A DNA stretch of 64,000 nt from Patescibacteria group bacterium (GTDB taxonomy: Bacteria > Patescibacteriota > Dojkabacteria > JAKAPS01 > JAJZLI01). Shown here in pieces: positions 25,929 through 33,970 of this stretch. Within the stretch, counting starts at the first letter, position 1. Each line of letters opens with the position of its first letter. Below the pieces are notes generated by a model. That model did no database searches. It had not been told where the DNA came from and was given only the letters and a program-made list of their open reading frames with translations. The stretch spans positions 5,470 through 69,469 of the forward strand of contig JAMCRT010000030.1 of the NCBI GenBank assembly GCA_023380695.1, written 5' to 3'. Made by a program: the position numbers and the translations under genes.

Positions 25929-27062
25929 TTATGGTCTAGAAAACAATGTGTCAACAAAATTGTTATTCGTAATAACAGTAAACGTATTTTCAGGGTACAA
26001 TGCATTAAACTCATTAGGCAATTTGGCTTGCTTTTCCTTCCACTTAAACTCAAAAGCATTTACCTTCCCACTATACTCTTCAACAAGATCAATTTCTTTT
26101 TGGCTATAACTACGCCAGAAAAAATAGTTTGGTTTATATTCTCCATATTCATTTGATTTTATTCTTTCAGTCACACAAAAGTTTTCCCACAATGCACCTA
26201 CATCATTACGTAAATCCAATTCATTAAAATTTCTAATAAGACTGTTGCGCAACCCAAGGTCTATGAAATATATTTTGCGTAGTTTTCCTACTTCGTTGCG
26301 CGGATTTCTTTTCAAGGCTGGAAGACGATAAATAACGAAAGTCTGCTCCAACAGAAAGATATATCTCTCAATAGTTTTGATATCTACCTCCAATAGGTTT
26401 GACAGTTCACTAAGACTAACCTCATTTCCTAATTGTAGGGCCAAAGCTTGAAGCAGTTTGGTTAATAAAGGAGCCTTCTTGAGATTTTCATATTTCAATA
26501 TGTCTTTAAATAAATAATTGGAACTTAGATCTGTAAGTGCATCAACGGCTTCACTGTCTGACATATTACATATCATTGGATATGAACCAAATATAAGCAT
26601 CCTCTTCATGACCTGATCTGTGACTAACCTGTCACCTTGAGTAATTTCTACAAATGAGAGTGGCTCTAAATGAAAAGTTCTTGATCTTCCAGTCAATGGC
26701 TCACTAATTTTATTAGCAAGATCAAAACTAGAGCTCCCTGTCGCAATAATTTGCATTTCAGGATAATTTTCCACAAGAAGTTTTAAGGTGATCCCAATAT
26801 TTTCTATTCTTTGAGCCTCATCAATTACCACAAGCTCGTAATCTCCTATAAAATTTTTTAATTCCATAGAACTTCTATTTGTCAGATTAGCGACCACACT
26901 TGGTTCATCTCCATTCAAATATCGACCTTTTTTCGAAGATACCTCTAAAATTTTTTTGCTGAGAACAGTCTTTCCAACCTGGCGCGCACCATACAAAATG
27001 ATAACTTTCCCTTTATAGAGATGCTTTTCAATATTATCTTGTAGCATTCGATGAAATATCAT
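25929..27062 (-). CDS. AAA ATPase with DUF4143 and nuclease-like C-terminus (second of three)
   Basis: 377 residues from the ATG at 27062; an upstream ATG at 27101 is less likely. Walker A is ILYGARQVGKTVLSKK (about 19-34) and Walker B is YELVVIDEAQRIENIG. Then IIATGSSSFDLANKISEPLT, a family hallmark, and ALALQLGNEVSLSELSNLLE begin the winged-helix DUF4143 part. Near the end, FFWRSYSQKEIDLVEEYSGK and NAFEFKWKE give a D-x(n)-E-x-K arrangement like PD-(D/E)XK nucleases. The cellular role is unknown. The gene is less AT-rich than its neighbours and is bracketed by copies of the rpe 3' end, so it looks acquired. Confidence 0.85.
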   Translation of the reverse strand: MIFHRMLQDNIEKHLYKGKVIILYGARQVGKTVLSKKILEVSSKKGRYLNGDEPSVVANLTNRSSMELKNFIGDYELVVIDEAQRIENIGITLKLLVENYPEMQIIATGSSSFDLANKISEPLTGRSRTFHLEPLSFVEITQGDRLVTDQVMKRMLIFGSYPMICNMSDSEAVDALTDLSSNYLFKDILKYENLKKAPLLTKLLQALALQLGNEVSLSELSNLLEVDIKTIERYIFLLEQTFVIYRLPALKRNPRNEVGKLRKIYFIDLGLRNSLIRNFNELDLRNDVGALWENFCVTERIKSNEYGEYKPNYFFWRSYSQKEIDLVEEYSGKVNAFEFKWKEKQAKLPNEFNALYPENTFTVITNNNFVDTLFSRP

Positions 27063-27506
27063 AACTAAATTATAGTAAATTGATAGACACAAGTCAACCA
27101 ATTATATATAAATTGGTAGACTTTATGTAAATAGTGCTTATTATTACTATCATCTCCTAAGTTTCTCTTAATTTAAGATATATGATATAGCAGTATTGGT
27201 TTAAGGGATAAATTGGATATAATTTCTGGGCTGTCCAACTGGATACAATAAAAGGTGGCAAAATAATGTACTGGAGAATATATTATGTTAAAAGTAAGAA
27301 CTATTAAAACAGAGTTTTAGACAAAGCTCATAAAGAAAGCCATATTTTATATTATACTGGTAGGTGAATTAACAAACAGAAAATTTACTAAACGTCCGAA
27401 ATTCCCATATTCTTATGTATTTTATAAATTGTTGAAAATTTACTAATTGGGCAAGTTAGGAAATATTAACCTAAATATATCAACCCTCTATAGACGACAC
27501 AATGTA
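27063..27506. other. Gene-free stretch with coding debris left of zwf
   Basis: About 440 bp with no intact gene. 27379-27464 is similar to debris at 21785-21872. A short frame near 27232-27318 reads NFWAVQLDTIKGGKIMYW; it could be a transposase scrap, but I cannot support a family. The right edge holds the second copy of the rpe 3' end (27501-27533). Confidence 0.45.
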
Positions 27507-27533
27507 TTATATGGGTAACTCAGGCCCTAAAGA
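27501..27533 (+). repeat. Diverged copy of the rpe 3' end
   Basis: 29 of 33 bases match 25688-25720 without gaps. The two copies stand in direct orientation on either side of the DUF4143 ATPase gene, about 1.8 kb apart. This copy overlaps the 3' end of zwf on the opposite strand. Confidence 0.6.
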
Positions 27534-28868
27534 GTGTTTTTTATAAATTAAAGGTTTAATATTCTTAATTCTTTTTTCAAATCTATCTGTTATTTGCCAT
27601 GCTGTTTCTATTTCATCTGTACTGGCAAAATTCATTTGTTTACCTTGAATACAATCAATTAGCAATTTTTCGTATTCACTTTTAAGCTCACCAAAATAAT
27701 TAGTATATAAATATTCCATTTTTATATTTGTAACTTTGTTTTCCTCCCCGGGAACTTTTCCCCCAAAATTAAGGTATATGCCTAACTCTGGCTGAATCAT
27801 AAAATCTAAAATGTTTTGTGAAAAATCTCCACTGAATGATTCTTGTGGTATTTTTTTAAAATAAACCTTAATGTTAGTATCTTTATTTTTAAGATCCTTG
27901 CCAGATTTTATATATATTGGAACATTCCTCCATCTCTTACTTTTTAAAAACACTTTAGTAAATAAAAATGTTTCTCTAAGAGATGTTTTAGATACATTCT
28001 CTTCATCTGTATATCCTTCATATTGTCCTTTTATGAATTCTCCCAACCTAACTTTTTGCAAAATCTTGTTTTTCTCTCTTCTTATATGCTCATCATTCAT
28101 AATTTTTGGCTTATTCATTGTAATAATGGAGAGCATTTGTAGTATATGGTTTTGAAAAACATCTATTAATACACCTGTTTCTTCATAAAATATCCCTCTT
28201 TTTTCAATCCCAATATCTTCAAGTAAATTTATTTCTATCTTAGATATAAATTTATTATTCCAAATATTTTCAAAAACATTATTTACAAATCTAAATGCCA
28301 AAATATTTTGTATTGGCTCTTTTCCTAAATAATGATCAATCCTAAATATTTGAGTCTCTTTAAATAAAGAAAGGAGCAGCCTGTTAATTCTTTTTGTACT
28401 AGAAAGATCATATCCAAAAGGTTTTTCAAGTATTATACGTGTAAATGTTTTGTGCTCTATACACTCTTTTTGCAGTCCTACCTTTCCAATACTAGATATA
28501 ATCTCCTCATATGATAGAGGAGGAACTGCAAGGTAAAATATCCTAGATCTACACCTAGATAAAAGATATTGAGAAAGAGAATTCATATCGTCAGTACTTG
28601 TAAAATCACATTTTTTATAAATAATTTTTCCAAAAAATTCTTCTATTTTATCTTTGTTTTCTATAAAAGGAGTAAATGTTGAGAGAAATTCATCTCTTTC
28701 TATCTCTTTTCTTCCCAAGGCTATAATATTTATCTTATCTTTGTATTTAACATCCTTATATAAATTATAGAGAGCGGGAAAAAGCTTTCTGTGAGATAAA
28801 TCTCCCGTTGAACCAAATATTATAAAGTCTAGCCCCTCATCAACTATTTTAGAACAAGGATTATTCAT
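27507..28868 (-). CDS. zwf: Glucose-6-phosphate 1-dehydrogenase
   Basis: 453 residues. It oxidises glucose-6-phosphate to 6-phosphogluconolactone with NADP (or NAD) as acceptor, the entry step of the oxidative pentose phosphate pathway. The nucleotide-binding start is IIFGSTGDLSHRKLFPALY (GxxGDLxxRKLxPALY). The active-site signature RIDHYLGKEPIQNILAFRF is intact. IILEKPFGYDLSS and a C-terminal DEIETAWQITDRF also fit. The start overlaps pgi by 8 bp. The last residues (SLGPELPI) come from the same bases that form the right-hand copy of the rpe 3' end, so the C-terminus may be altered. Confidence 0.92.
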   Translation of the reverse strand: MNNPCSKIVDEGLDFIIFGSTGDLSHRKLFPALYNLYKDVKYKDKINIIALGRKEIERDEFLSTFTPFIENKDKIEEFFGKIIYKKCDFTSTDDMNSLSQYLLSRCRSRIFYLAVPPLSYEEIISSIGKVGLQKECIEHKTFTRIILEKPFGYDLSSTKRINRLLLSLFKETQIFRIDHYLGKEPIQNILAFRFVNNVFENIWNNKFISKIEINLLEDIGIEKRGIFYEETGVLIDVFQNHILQMLSIITMNKPKIMNDEHIRREKNKILQKVRLGEFIKGQYEGYTDEENVSKTSLRETFLFTKVFLKSKRWRNVPIYIKSGKDLKNKDTNIKVYFKKIPQESFSGDFSQNILDFMIQPELGIYLNFGGKVPGEENKVTNIKMEYLYTNYFGELKSEYEKLLIDCIQGKQMNFASTDEIETAWQITDRFEKRIKNIKPLIYKKHSLGPELPI

Positions 28869-30144
28869 CTATTTTTTCTAATTTATATTTTAAATCTTTA
28901 AATTCCTCTTTTCCAAGTAATGCATACATATACTGCTTCCCTTTCTCAACTCCTGGCTGATTAAATGTGTCTACACCTAATAGAAATCCAAGGTATGATA
29001 CAGACAATTCAAAAAAATAAAATAATCCTCCAATATTTTCTTCATTTATTTTGTCTAGATATATGGTTCCGTTTGCTCTACTATTTTCCATTAAAGATAT
29101 AGATGTAGATTTTCTTTCAATATGAATAATATCATTAAAACTTTTCTTATATAGATAATCTGCCTCTTTAGTTAAAGTATCAATCTCTACTAATTCATCA
29201 AACTGAGAAACTTCAATAAAAGTGATGATTTTATCGTTTGGTCCATCATTATAAAGCTGAATTTGAGAGTGCTGATCAGTTGACCCAAGAGACGCTATTG
29301 GAGTAATTCCTATATTATTACCCTCTTTATCTTTTTTCCCTAGTGATTCTGCCCAAAGCTGTCTATACCAAAATCCAAAATTATGTAATTTAGCCGAATA
29401 TGGCATAACAACAGACATATTCTTCCCAAACTTTTTATAATTTATAAAATTAAGCTCTGCAAACATTAAAGGATCATTCTCTTTAGGCTCTCCATTTTCT
29501 GTTTTTTTATCTATATCTTTTGCACCTTCTAAAAATTTATCTATATCAAGACCTAATACGTCAGCTGTCAAAAGCCCAATAACTGATAGGGCAGAGAATC
29601 TATCTCCTACATCTTTTTTGCCTTCTATTATTTTTAAACTAAATTTTCTGCCTAAATTCAAAAGAGTACTGCCCTCTTCAGCTGTTGTTATTATAATATG
29701 ATCTTTTACTTTATCTTCTCCTAATTTATCTTTTATCTGAGAGACAATATATAAAAAATTTGAAATCACCTCTACAGTCTCTCCAGATTTTGATATAACA
29801 TTAAAAATACAATCCTTTATATCTATGTTCTCAAAAAAATCTGAGATTTCCATAGGATCAGTATTGGCTCCAATAAATAAAACCTCAGTGTTACTTTTTG
29901 ATTTAAATGCTTCTGCAATCACTCTTGATCCAAGATCTGAGCCCCCAATACCAACAATCACATAATACTTAAATTTACTCCTAATAAACTCTCCCACTTT
30001 CTTTATCTTAGATGTATCATCAAAAATAAGATCTCTAAAGGTAAGACTCTCTTTTGAAAAATTTATCTGAAAAAAATCGTACTGTGAAGGAGAATTTTCT
30101 TTAATACTGGGATAAATCATGTATTTATAGTCGTATGTAATCAT
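28861..30144 (-). CDS. pgi: Glucose-6-phosphate isomerase
   Basis: 427 residues, the compact bacterial form. It interconverts glucose-6-phosphate and fructose-6-phosphate. Clear motifs are VGIGGSDLGSRVIAEAF, then FNVISKSGETVEVIS (sugar-phosphate binding SxSG), GDRFSALSVIGLLTADVLG, and GSTDQHSQIQLYNDGP with the catalytic His region. NQPGVEKGKQYMYALLG closes the active site. It is upstream of zwf in a two-gene operon, so fructose-6-phosphate can be routed into the oxidative branch. Confidence 0.93.
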   Translation of the reverse strand: MITYDYKYMIYPSIKENSPSQYDFFQINFSKESLTFRDLIFDDTSKIKKVGEFIRSKFKYYVIVGIGGSDLGSRVIAEAFKSKSNTEVLFIGANTDPMEISDFFENIDIKDCIFNVISKSGETVEVISNFLYIVSQIKDKLGEDKVKDHIIITTAEEGSTLLNLGRKFSLKIIEGKKDVGDRFSALSVIGLLTADVLGLDIDKFLEGAKDIDKKTENGEPKENDPLMFAELNFINYKKFGKNMSVVMPYSAKLHNFGFWYRQLWAESLGKKDKEGNNIGITPIASLGSTDQHSQIQLYNDGPNDKIITFIEVSQFDELVEIDTLTKEADYLYKKSFNDIIHIERKSTSISLMENSRANGTIYLDKINEENIGGLFYFFELSVSYLGFLLGVDTFNQPGVEKGKQYMYALLGKEEFKDLKYKLEKIDE

Positions 30145-30203
30145 TCTTTATATATATCCCAAATTTTTTAAATTTGCAAATTTTATAGATAGATTTAACT
30201 TAA

Positions 30204-30219
30204 TAATGTGATTGGCGAA
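30204..30219 (+). repeat. Left copy of a 16-bp direct repeat bracketing a toxin-antitoxin region
   Basis: TAATGTGATTGGCGAA; the copy at 31484-31499 differs at one base (T to C). Between them lie a PIN toxin pair and the remains of another. Confidence 0.55.
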
Positions 30220-30364
30220 ATTCAGATAAGGTTAACAAGACAATAAAAAAATGTTAATCATAATAATGAGAATGAATACGGGAAGTAGTCTTAGATATTT
30301 TCAAGTTCTGTGTACAACTGGCTGTAAATAAAATAACACAAATGGATTTAACCATTCATAATTA

Positions 30365-30790
30365 TTACATAAATGGATTTATAACATTAATTTCACTAAA
30401 TTTTTTAAATACTTTTTCATCAGCAGTATACACCGTGTTAACATTGTTTGTAATCATTGTAGCCACAAGATATGTATCAAAAATCTCTGCATTGTTTACC
30501 TTTTTCTGTTTTAGTAACAACAACAATAACCCTATTGTTTGAGAATTGGGGCTTATAACTGTGAAATTATCAGTGACACTGTATACTTTCAGAACCTTTA
30601 ATGCATCTTCATGTATAACTGGATATTCTATACGCCTCTTGTCTGTAATTACGGAATATAATTCAAGAAGGTTTTGCTGTGCTATACAAATGTTGTCTTC
30701 CATTTCATAAAGTGCTCGAGCTTTTTCATAAAAAGTAGAGTGCGTGTTATAGGCATAAACTAAGATATTTGTATCAAAAAGCACCCTCAT
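30365..30790 (-). CDS. PIN-domain toxin (VapC family)
   Basis: 141 residues. PIN acidic positions are seen: MRVLFDTNILVYAYN (first Asp), AQQNLLELYSVITDKRR (Glu), NNAEIFDTYLVATMI (Asp) and VYTADEKVFKKF (last Asp). It should be an endoribonuclease. The start overlaps the upstream antitoxin gene by 17 bp, the usual arrangement with the antitoxin made first. Confidence 0.85.
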   Translation of the reverse strand: MRVLFDTNILVYAYNTHSTFYEKARALYEMEDNICIAQQNLLELYSVITDKRRIEYPVIHEDALKVLKVYSVTDNFTVISPNSQTIGLLLLLLKQKKVNNAEIFDTYLVATMITNNVNTVYTADEKVFKKFSEINVINPFM

Positions 30791-31025
30791 AAATATCCTT
30801 TCGTTTTAATGAACTTATTTTGCCAAGATTCTTACTTGGTAATATTATAGTTTTTTTTCTCTTTACCATTAAACTTTTTTGTTCTGCGCTATCCTTACTT
30901 AAAAAATATTCCATCGCAATTCGTATAGAATTATTAAAAGACATCTTGGTTTCTCTTGCCAAACTCTTGTACTCGACTACAAGAACTTTAGGTATTCTAA
31001 TTGTTGTTTTTATATTTTGATCCAT
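30774..31025 (-). CDS. Antitoxin of the PIN pair (ribbon-helix-helix type)
   Basis: 83 residues from the ATG at 31025; the frame is open further upstream, but that part is not protein-like. It begins MDQNIKTTIRIPKVLVVEYK, with a strand-helix-helix pattern typical of ribbon-helix-helix antitoxins, followed by a basic linker (VKRKKTIILPSKNLGK) that would contact the toxin. It overlaps the PIN gene by 17 bp. Confidence 0.72.
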   Translation of the reverse strand: MDQNIKTTIRIPKVLVVEYKSLARETKMSFNNSIRIAMEYFLSKDSAEQKSLMVKRKKTIILPSKNLGKISSLKRKDIYEGAF

Positions 31026-31142
31026 ATTAAATATACTAACACAAAGACACGGTGCCGTCAAGTTGATAACTGATGACGGAAATGAATTTTTATTACAAAT
31101 ACAATATACATTGACACAATTAGACATGTATACCATATGGTC

Positions 31143-31418
31143 ATGGATAGTATAACCCAAGATAACATAGTATATACACCAGAATAAGTATCTCAAATGC
31201 TACAAGTGAGCACTAATACCATATATTCACTAATAAAGAAAGGTGATATTGTCGCTAAAAAATTTGGAAGTGTGTATAGAATTCTAAAAGGTTTCATTTT
31301 CTTTATTTTTAGTGGAATGGATTACGATATTTATTTAAAAGAAAGAGAGGATTATAAAAATATAGATAAAGTAGAGAGAGAACTATCTATGATTAGAAAC
31401 TCTAGTAAAATTTCGTGA
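31143..31418 (+). pseudogene. Excisionase-type helix-turn-helix gene with an in-frame stop
   Basis: From the ATG at 31143 the frame reads MDSITQDNIVYTPE, stop, VSQMLQVSTNTIYSLIKKGD, then IVAKKFGSVYRI. Apart from the TAA at 31185-31187 this is a standard HTH_17 (excisionase/MerR-like) domain, where the stop replaces the second Glu of YTPEEV. The C-terminal part (DYDIYLKEREDYKNIDKVER) is charged. Such proteins are often antitoxins of COG1569-type PIN toxins, and a PIN remnant follows. It is either a dead gene or starts internally at 31197. Confidence 0.6.
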
Positions 31419-31491
31419 AAATTTAGATTCTGATGTTATCATTTCATCCTTTATTTCATCCACTGGTGCTTCATATTATCTAGTAATGTGA
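31405..31491 (+). pseudogene. Truncated start of a PIN-domain toxin
   Basis: This frame reads ENLDSDVIISSFISSTGASY, then YLVM and stop. It matches the first strand and helix of COG1569-type PIN proteins (LDTNVxVSAxxSxxGxS). It ends inside the right-hand 16-bp direct repeat (31484-31499), which suggests the break point of a deletion or insertion. It has no ATG of its own and overlaps the end of the HTH frame. Confidence 0.5.
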
Positions 31492-31521
31492 CTGGCGAAT
31501 TAGAAAAAGGCAGTCACATTA
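31484..31521. repeat. Right copy of the 16-bp repeat, with an 11-bp perfect inverted repeat
   Basis: TAATGTGACTG (31484-31494) is matched by CAGTCACATTA (31511-31521) around a 16-nt loop. The left arm is part of the 16-bp direct repeat also found at 30204. The hairpin could be a bidirectional terminator or a recombination site. A T-rich stretch follows on the plus strand. Confidence 0.55.
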
Positions 31522-31594
31522 TTAACATTCTTTTCTATTAATATCTAATTCTCTTTAAATATAAACAAAATTATAGATTCTCTGCGTCTGAATT

Positions 31595-31624
31595 TTGACA
31601 AAATGTATATTTATTATATATAAT
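31595..31624 (+). promoter_or_regulatory. Consensus promoter upstream of the 31653 gene
   Basis: TTGACA at 31595-31600 and TATAAT at 31619-31624, 18 bp apart. The predicted leader is about 20 nt and shows no Shine-Dalgarno site. Confidence 0.6.
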
Positions 31625-31652
31625 CTGCTTTATTTTAAAATATATATAAAAT

Positions 31653-32360
31653 ATGCAAAATTTTGAAAATGGAACTTCTTTATATGTTATAGAGGATACA
31701 AAGATACCTTTACCATTCATAGATATTGAGTTAAATAATATTATCTCTAATAAAAATTATTCCCTAGAAATAAAAGAGTCTAGAATTGGGGACTTATTGG
31801 GCAAAGTTCTAGAACAAATAGGTAATGAAATTAATAATGACTTAACTGAAATAGATATAGATCCATTACTTCCTATAATACAAACAATGGACAAATTTCA
31901 AAAAGAAACAGTAGGATTACAAAATGACAATATATATCTCTTTAATCTCTTAAAATCTCAGATAATAAAGGATTACTATGAAAAGAGTCTCCCGATATCT
32001 GGCAATTGGGAAGATCAATTTCAGGGCAAAGACGATCTAAGTATCAACTTAAATGAAGTCACAAATATGGTTGAGTCTTTTTTTGTATTCATAAAAGAGT
32101 TTACTGATAAGTTAGATGTACACAAAGATAGAGAAGGGTATAAGTTTATTACAGCAGAAACTATTACTGTATTCTTAAAATTTTATCAAGTTACAAATCT
32201 TTGGGAAATTTTTAAATCTCATAATTATTACGATAGAAATAACCTAAAATTACAAATTGTATGCCTTACTAAAGATATAGACTCTATTTTTAGAAAAAAT
32301 TTTGGAAAACCCACTGTATCTATTTTTAGAGCATTCCTAAAACAAAGAATTATGCAATAA
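31653..32360 (+). CDS. Uncharacterised soluble protein
   Basis: 235 residues, acidic, mostly helical, no membrane segment or signal. Examples of its sequence are RIGDLLGKVLEQIGNEINND and NEVTNMVESFFVFIKEFTDK. No family recognised. It has a near-perfect promoter, so it is probably expressed. It converges on the interrupted tal gene with 3 bp between the stops. A role cannot be inferred from its neighbours. Confidence 0.6.
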   Translation: MQNFENGTSLYVIEDTKIPLPFIDIELNNIISNKNYSLEIKESRIGDLLGKVLEQIGNEINNDLTEIDIDPLLPIIQTMDKFQKETVGLQNDNIYLFNLLKSQIIKDYYEKSLPISGNWEDQFQGKDDLSINLNEVTNMVESFFVFIKEFTDKLDVHKDREGYKFITAETITVFLKFYQVTNLWEIFKSHNYYDRNNLKLQIVCLTKDIDSIFRKNFGKPTVSIFRAFLKQRIMQ

Positions 32361-32363
32361 AAC

Positions 32364-33026
32364 CTATACTATAAATTCTTCTCCTGAATCTTTCCAATCT
32401 TCAAGAAATTTTTCTAACCCAGCATCAGTTAATGGGTGATTATACATTTCTATTATAAATTGATACGGAGATGTAATTATATCTACACCCAACAATGCAG
32501 CTCTCATAATGTGTTCTAGTGATCTTACAGATGCAAATAAGACTTGAGTTTAGGAATGCTCTAAAAATAGAATTTTAACTATATCCTCAACTACTGTCAC
32601 CCCTTCCATGCTAATATCATCTAACCTTCCAACAAATGGAGATACAAAATATGCTCCTGCATTTGCCGAAAGTACTGCCTGCATAGCAGAAAAAACTAAT
32701 GTTACATTCACTCTAATACCTTGCTCTGTTAATATTTTACATGCTTTTATCCCATCTCTTGTACATGGAACCTTTACTACAACCCTTTCATCTAAAAGGG
32801 AGAGGGCTTTTCCTTGAGTAACCATTGTTTCTGCATCGGTTGCAATAACTTCAAGATTAATAATTTTATCTTTGGATAAAATTTCTCTTATCTCCTCTAC
32901 TAACTGCTTAAAAGTCTTTCCTGTTTTGGATGCAAGAGTAGGGTTAGTGGTAATACCAGAAATTATACCAAGCTCTTCTAATTCTTGTATTTCTTTTGTG
33001 TCTGCACTATCTAAAAATATCTTCAT
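32364..33026 (-). pseudogene. tal: Transaldolase (TalC/MipB type) interrupted by an in-frame stop
   Basis: The reading frame spans 221 codons to a TAG at 32364-32366, normal for the short transaldolase family, but has TAA at 32550-32552. The first 158 residues hold the start MKIFLDSADTKEI, GITTNPTLASKTGK, the Schiff-base Lys in VVVKVPCTRDG, and SPFVGRLDD. After the stop the same frame continues TQVLFASVRSLEHIMRAALL, then TSPYQFIIEMYNHPLTDAGL and EKFLEDWK, the conserved end. The stop falls where the family has the residue before TQV (probably Lys AAA to TAA). Losing the last strand and helix of the barrel should inactivate it. A Shine-Dalgarno AGGAGGA (33033-33039) precedes its ATG, which overlaps the gnd stop by 4 bp. 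Confidence 0.8.
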
Positions 33027-33967
33027 TTTTTATCCTCCTCTAAATTAATATTCATTTCATGTCCTCCAAAACCATTTCTCATTAAAGAAAGAAATCTTGA
33101 GGCATCATCACTATTTCCAAGAGATGTAAGCCTTTCAAAATAAGCCATTGATATAGCACTAAAAGGAACCTTTTTCTCTACAGCTTCACTAACAGCCCAA
33201 CTACCTTCACCACTTTCATTTACAAAAGGCTCAATCTTTGATAAATCAGAATATTGAGAGATTTGCGTTTTCAATGTATCTATGAGAAAAGATTCTATAA
33301 TACTTCCATGTCCCCAAACATTTAATAAGCCCTCTAAATCTATACCGTTATATCGTCCATTTTTAACCAAATTTAAGCCTTCAGCTATGGATTGCATCAT
33401 TCCATACTCAATTGCATTATGAATCATTTTTACGTAATGCCCTGAGCCACTTTCTCCTACATAAAAATATCCATCTTTCGTTGCCATATTTTCAAATATC
33501 CACTCTATTTCTTTAAATTCGTCTCTGTCTCCACCAATCATTAAGCATGCACCATTTCTTGCACCCCTCATCCCTCCTGAAGTTCCACAATCAAAAAAAT
33601 TTATACCCTTATCTTTTAAATCATTATATCTTTTTATAGAATCTTTATAGTAAGAATTTCCTCCATCTATAACTGTATCTCCTCTTCTTAAAAACTGTAC
33701 TATCCCCTCATCTTTCCCATATAAAACTTCATCTACTGGAGATCCCTGAGGAACCATAATCCAAACTATCTTTTTTCTATCTTCAAATAATTCAAGAGTT
33801 TCTTTAATATTGTCCTTTACTTTTACCCCCTCTCTACTTGCATTCTCTCTATCATCTTTTCCCAGAGAAAAACCAAAAACATCTACTCCTTTATCTTTAA
33901 GATTTAAAGCTATATTAAATCCCATTTTTCCCAATCCAATTATTAGTATTTCTTTTTTATCATTCAT
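33023..33967 (-). CDS. gnd: 6-phosphogluconate dehydrogenase, decarboxylating (short GntZ-like type)
   Basis: 314 residues, the length of the short GntZ/YqeC-type enzymes and not the 470-residue form. It converts 6-phosphogluconate to ribulose-5-phosphate and CO2 with NAD or NADP. The dinucleotide fold begins ILIIGLGKMGFNIALNLKDK. VWIMVPQGSPVDEVL, VIDGGNSYYKDS, FFDCGTSGGMRGARNGACLM, and SGSGHYVKMIHNAIEYGMMQ (catalytic Lys and Asn) are all intact. It ends in TGA overlapping the tal ATG and follows the cyclase-family gene by 3 bp. Confidence 0.92.
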   Translation of the reverse strand: MNDKKEILIIGLGKMGFNIALNLKDKGVDVFGFSLGKDDRENASREGVKVKDNIKETLELFEDRKKIVWIMVPQGSPVDEVLYGKDEGIVQFLRRGDTVIDGGNSYYKDSIKRYNDLKDKGINFFDCGTSGGMRGARNGACLMIGGDRDEFKEIEWIFENMATKDGYFYVGESGSGHYVKMIHNAIEYGMMQSIAEGLNLVKNGRYNGIDLEGLLNVWGHGSIIESFLIDTLKTQISQYSDLSKIEPFVNESGEGSWAVSEAVEKKVPFSAISMAYFERLTSLGNSDDASRFLSLMRNGFGGHEMNINLEEDKK

Positions 33968-33970
33968 CTG

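Noticed and set aside
25694..26059. 121-codon minus-strand frame overlapping the end of the DUF4143 gene
   Set aside because: It overlaps a strong gene in another frame and covers the duplicated rpe end; no family motif is visible. Treated as a chance frame.
32550..32552. UAA read as a sense codon (tal and the HTH gene both have UAA at a probable Glu or Lys site)
   Set aside because: Most complete genes in the window end in UAA at the expected family end (for example zwf, pilC and pilB), so general recoding is not tenable. Mutation or sequence error is simpler.
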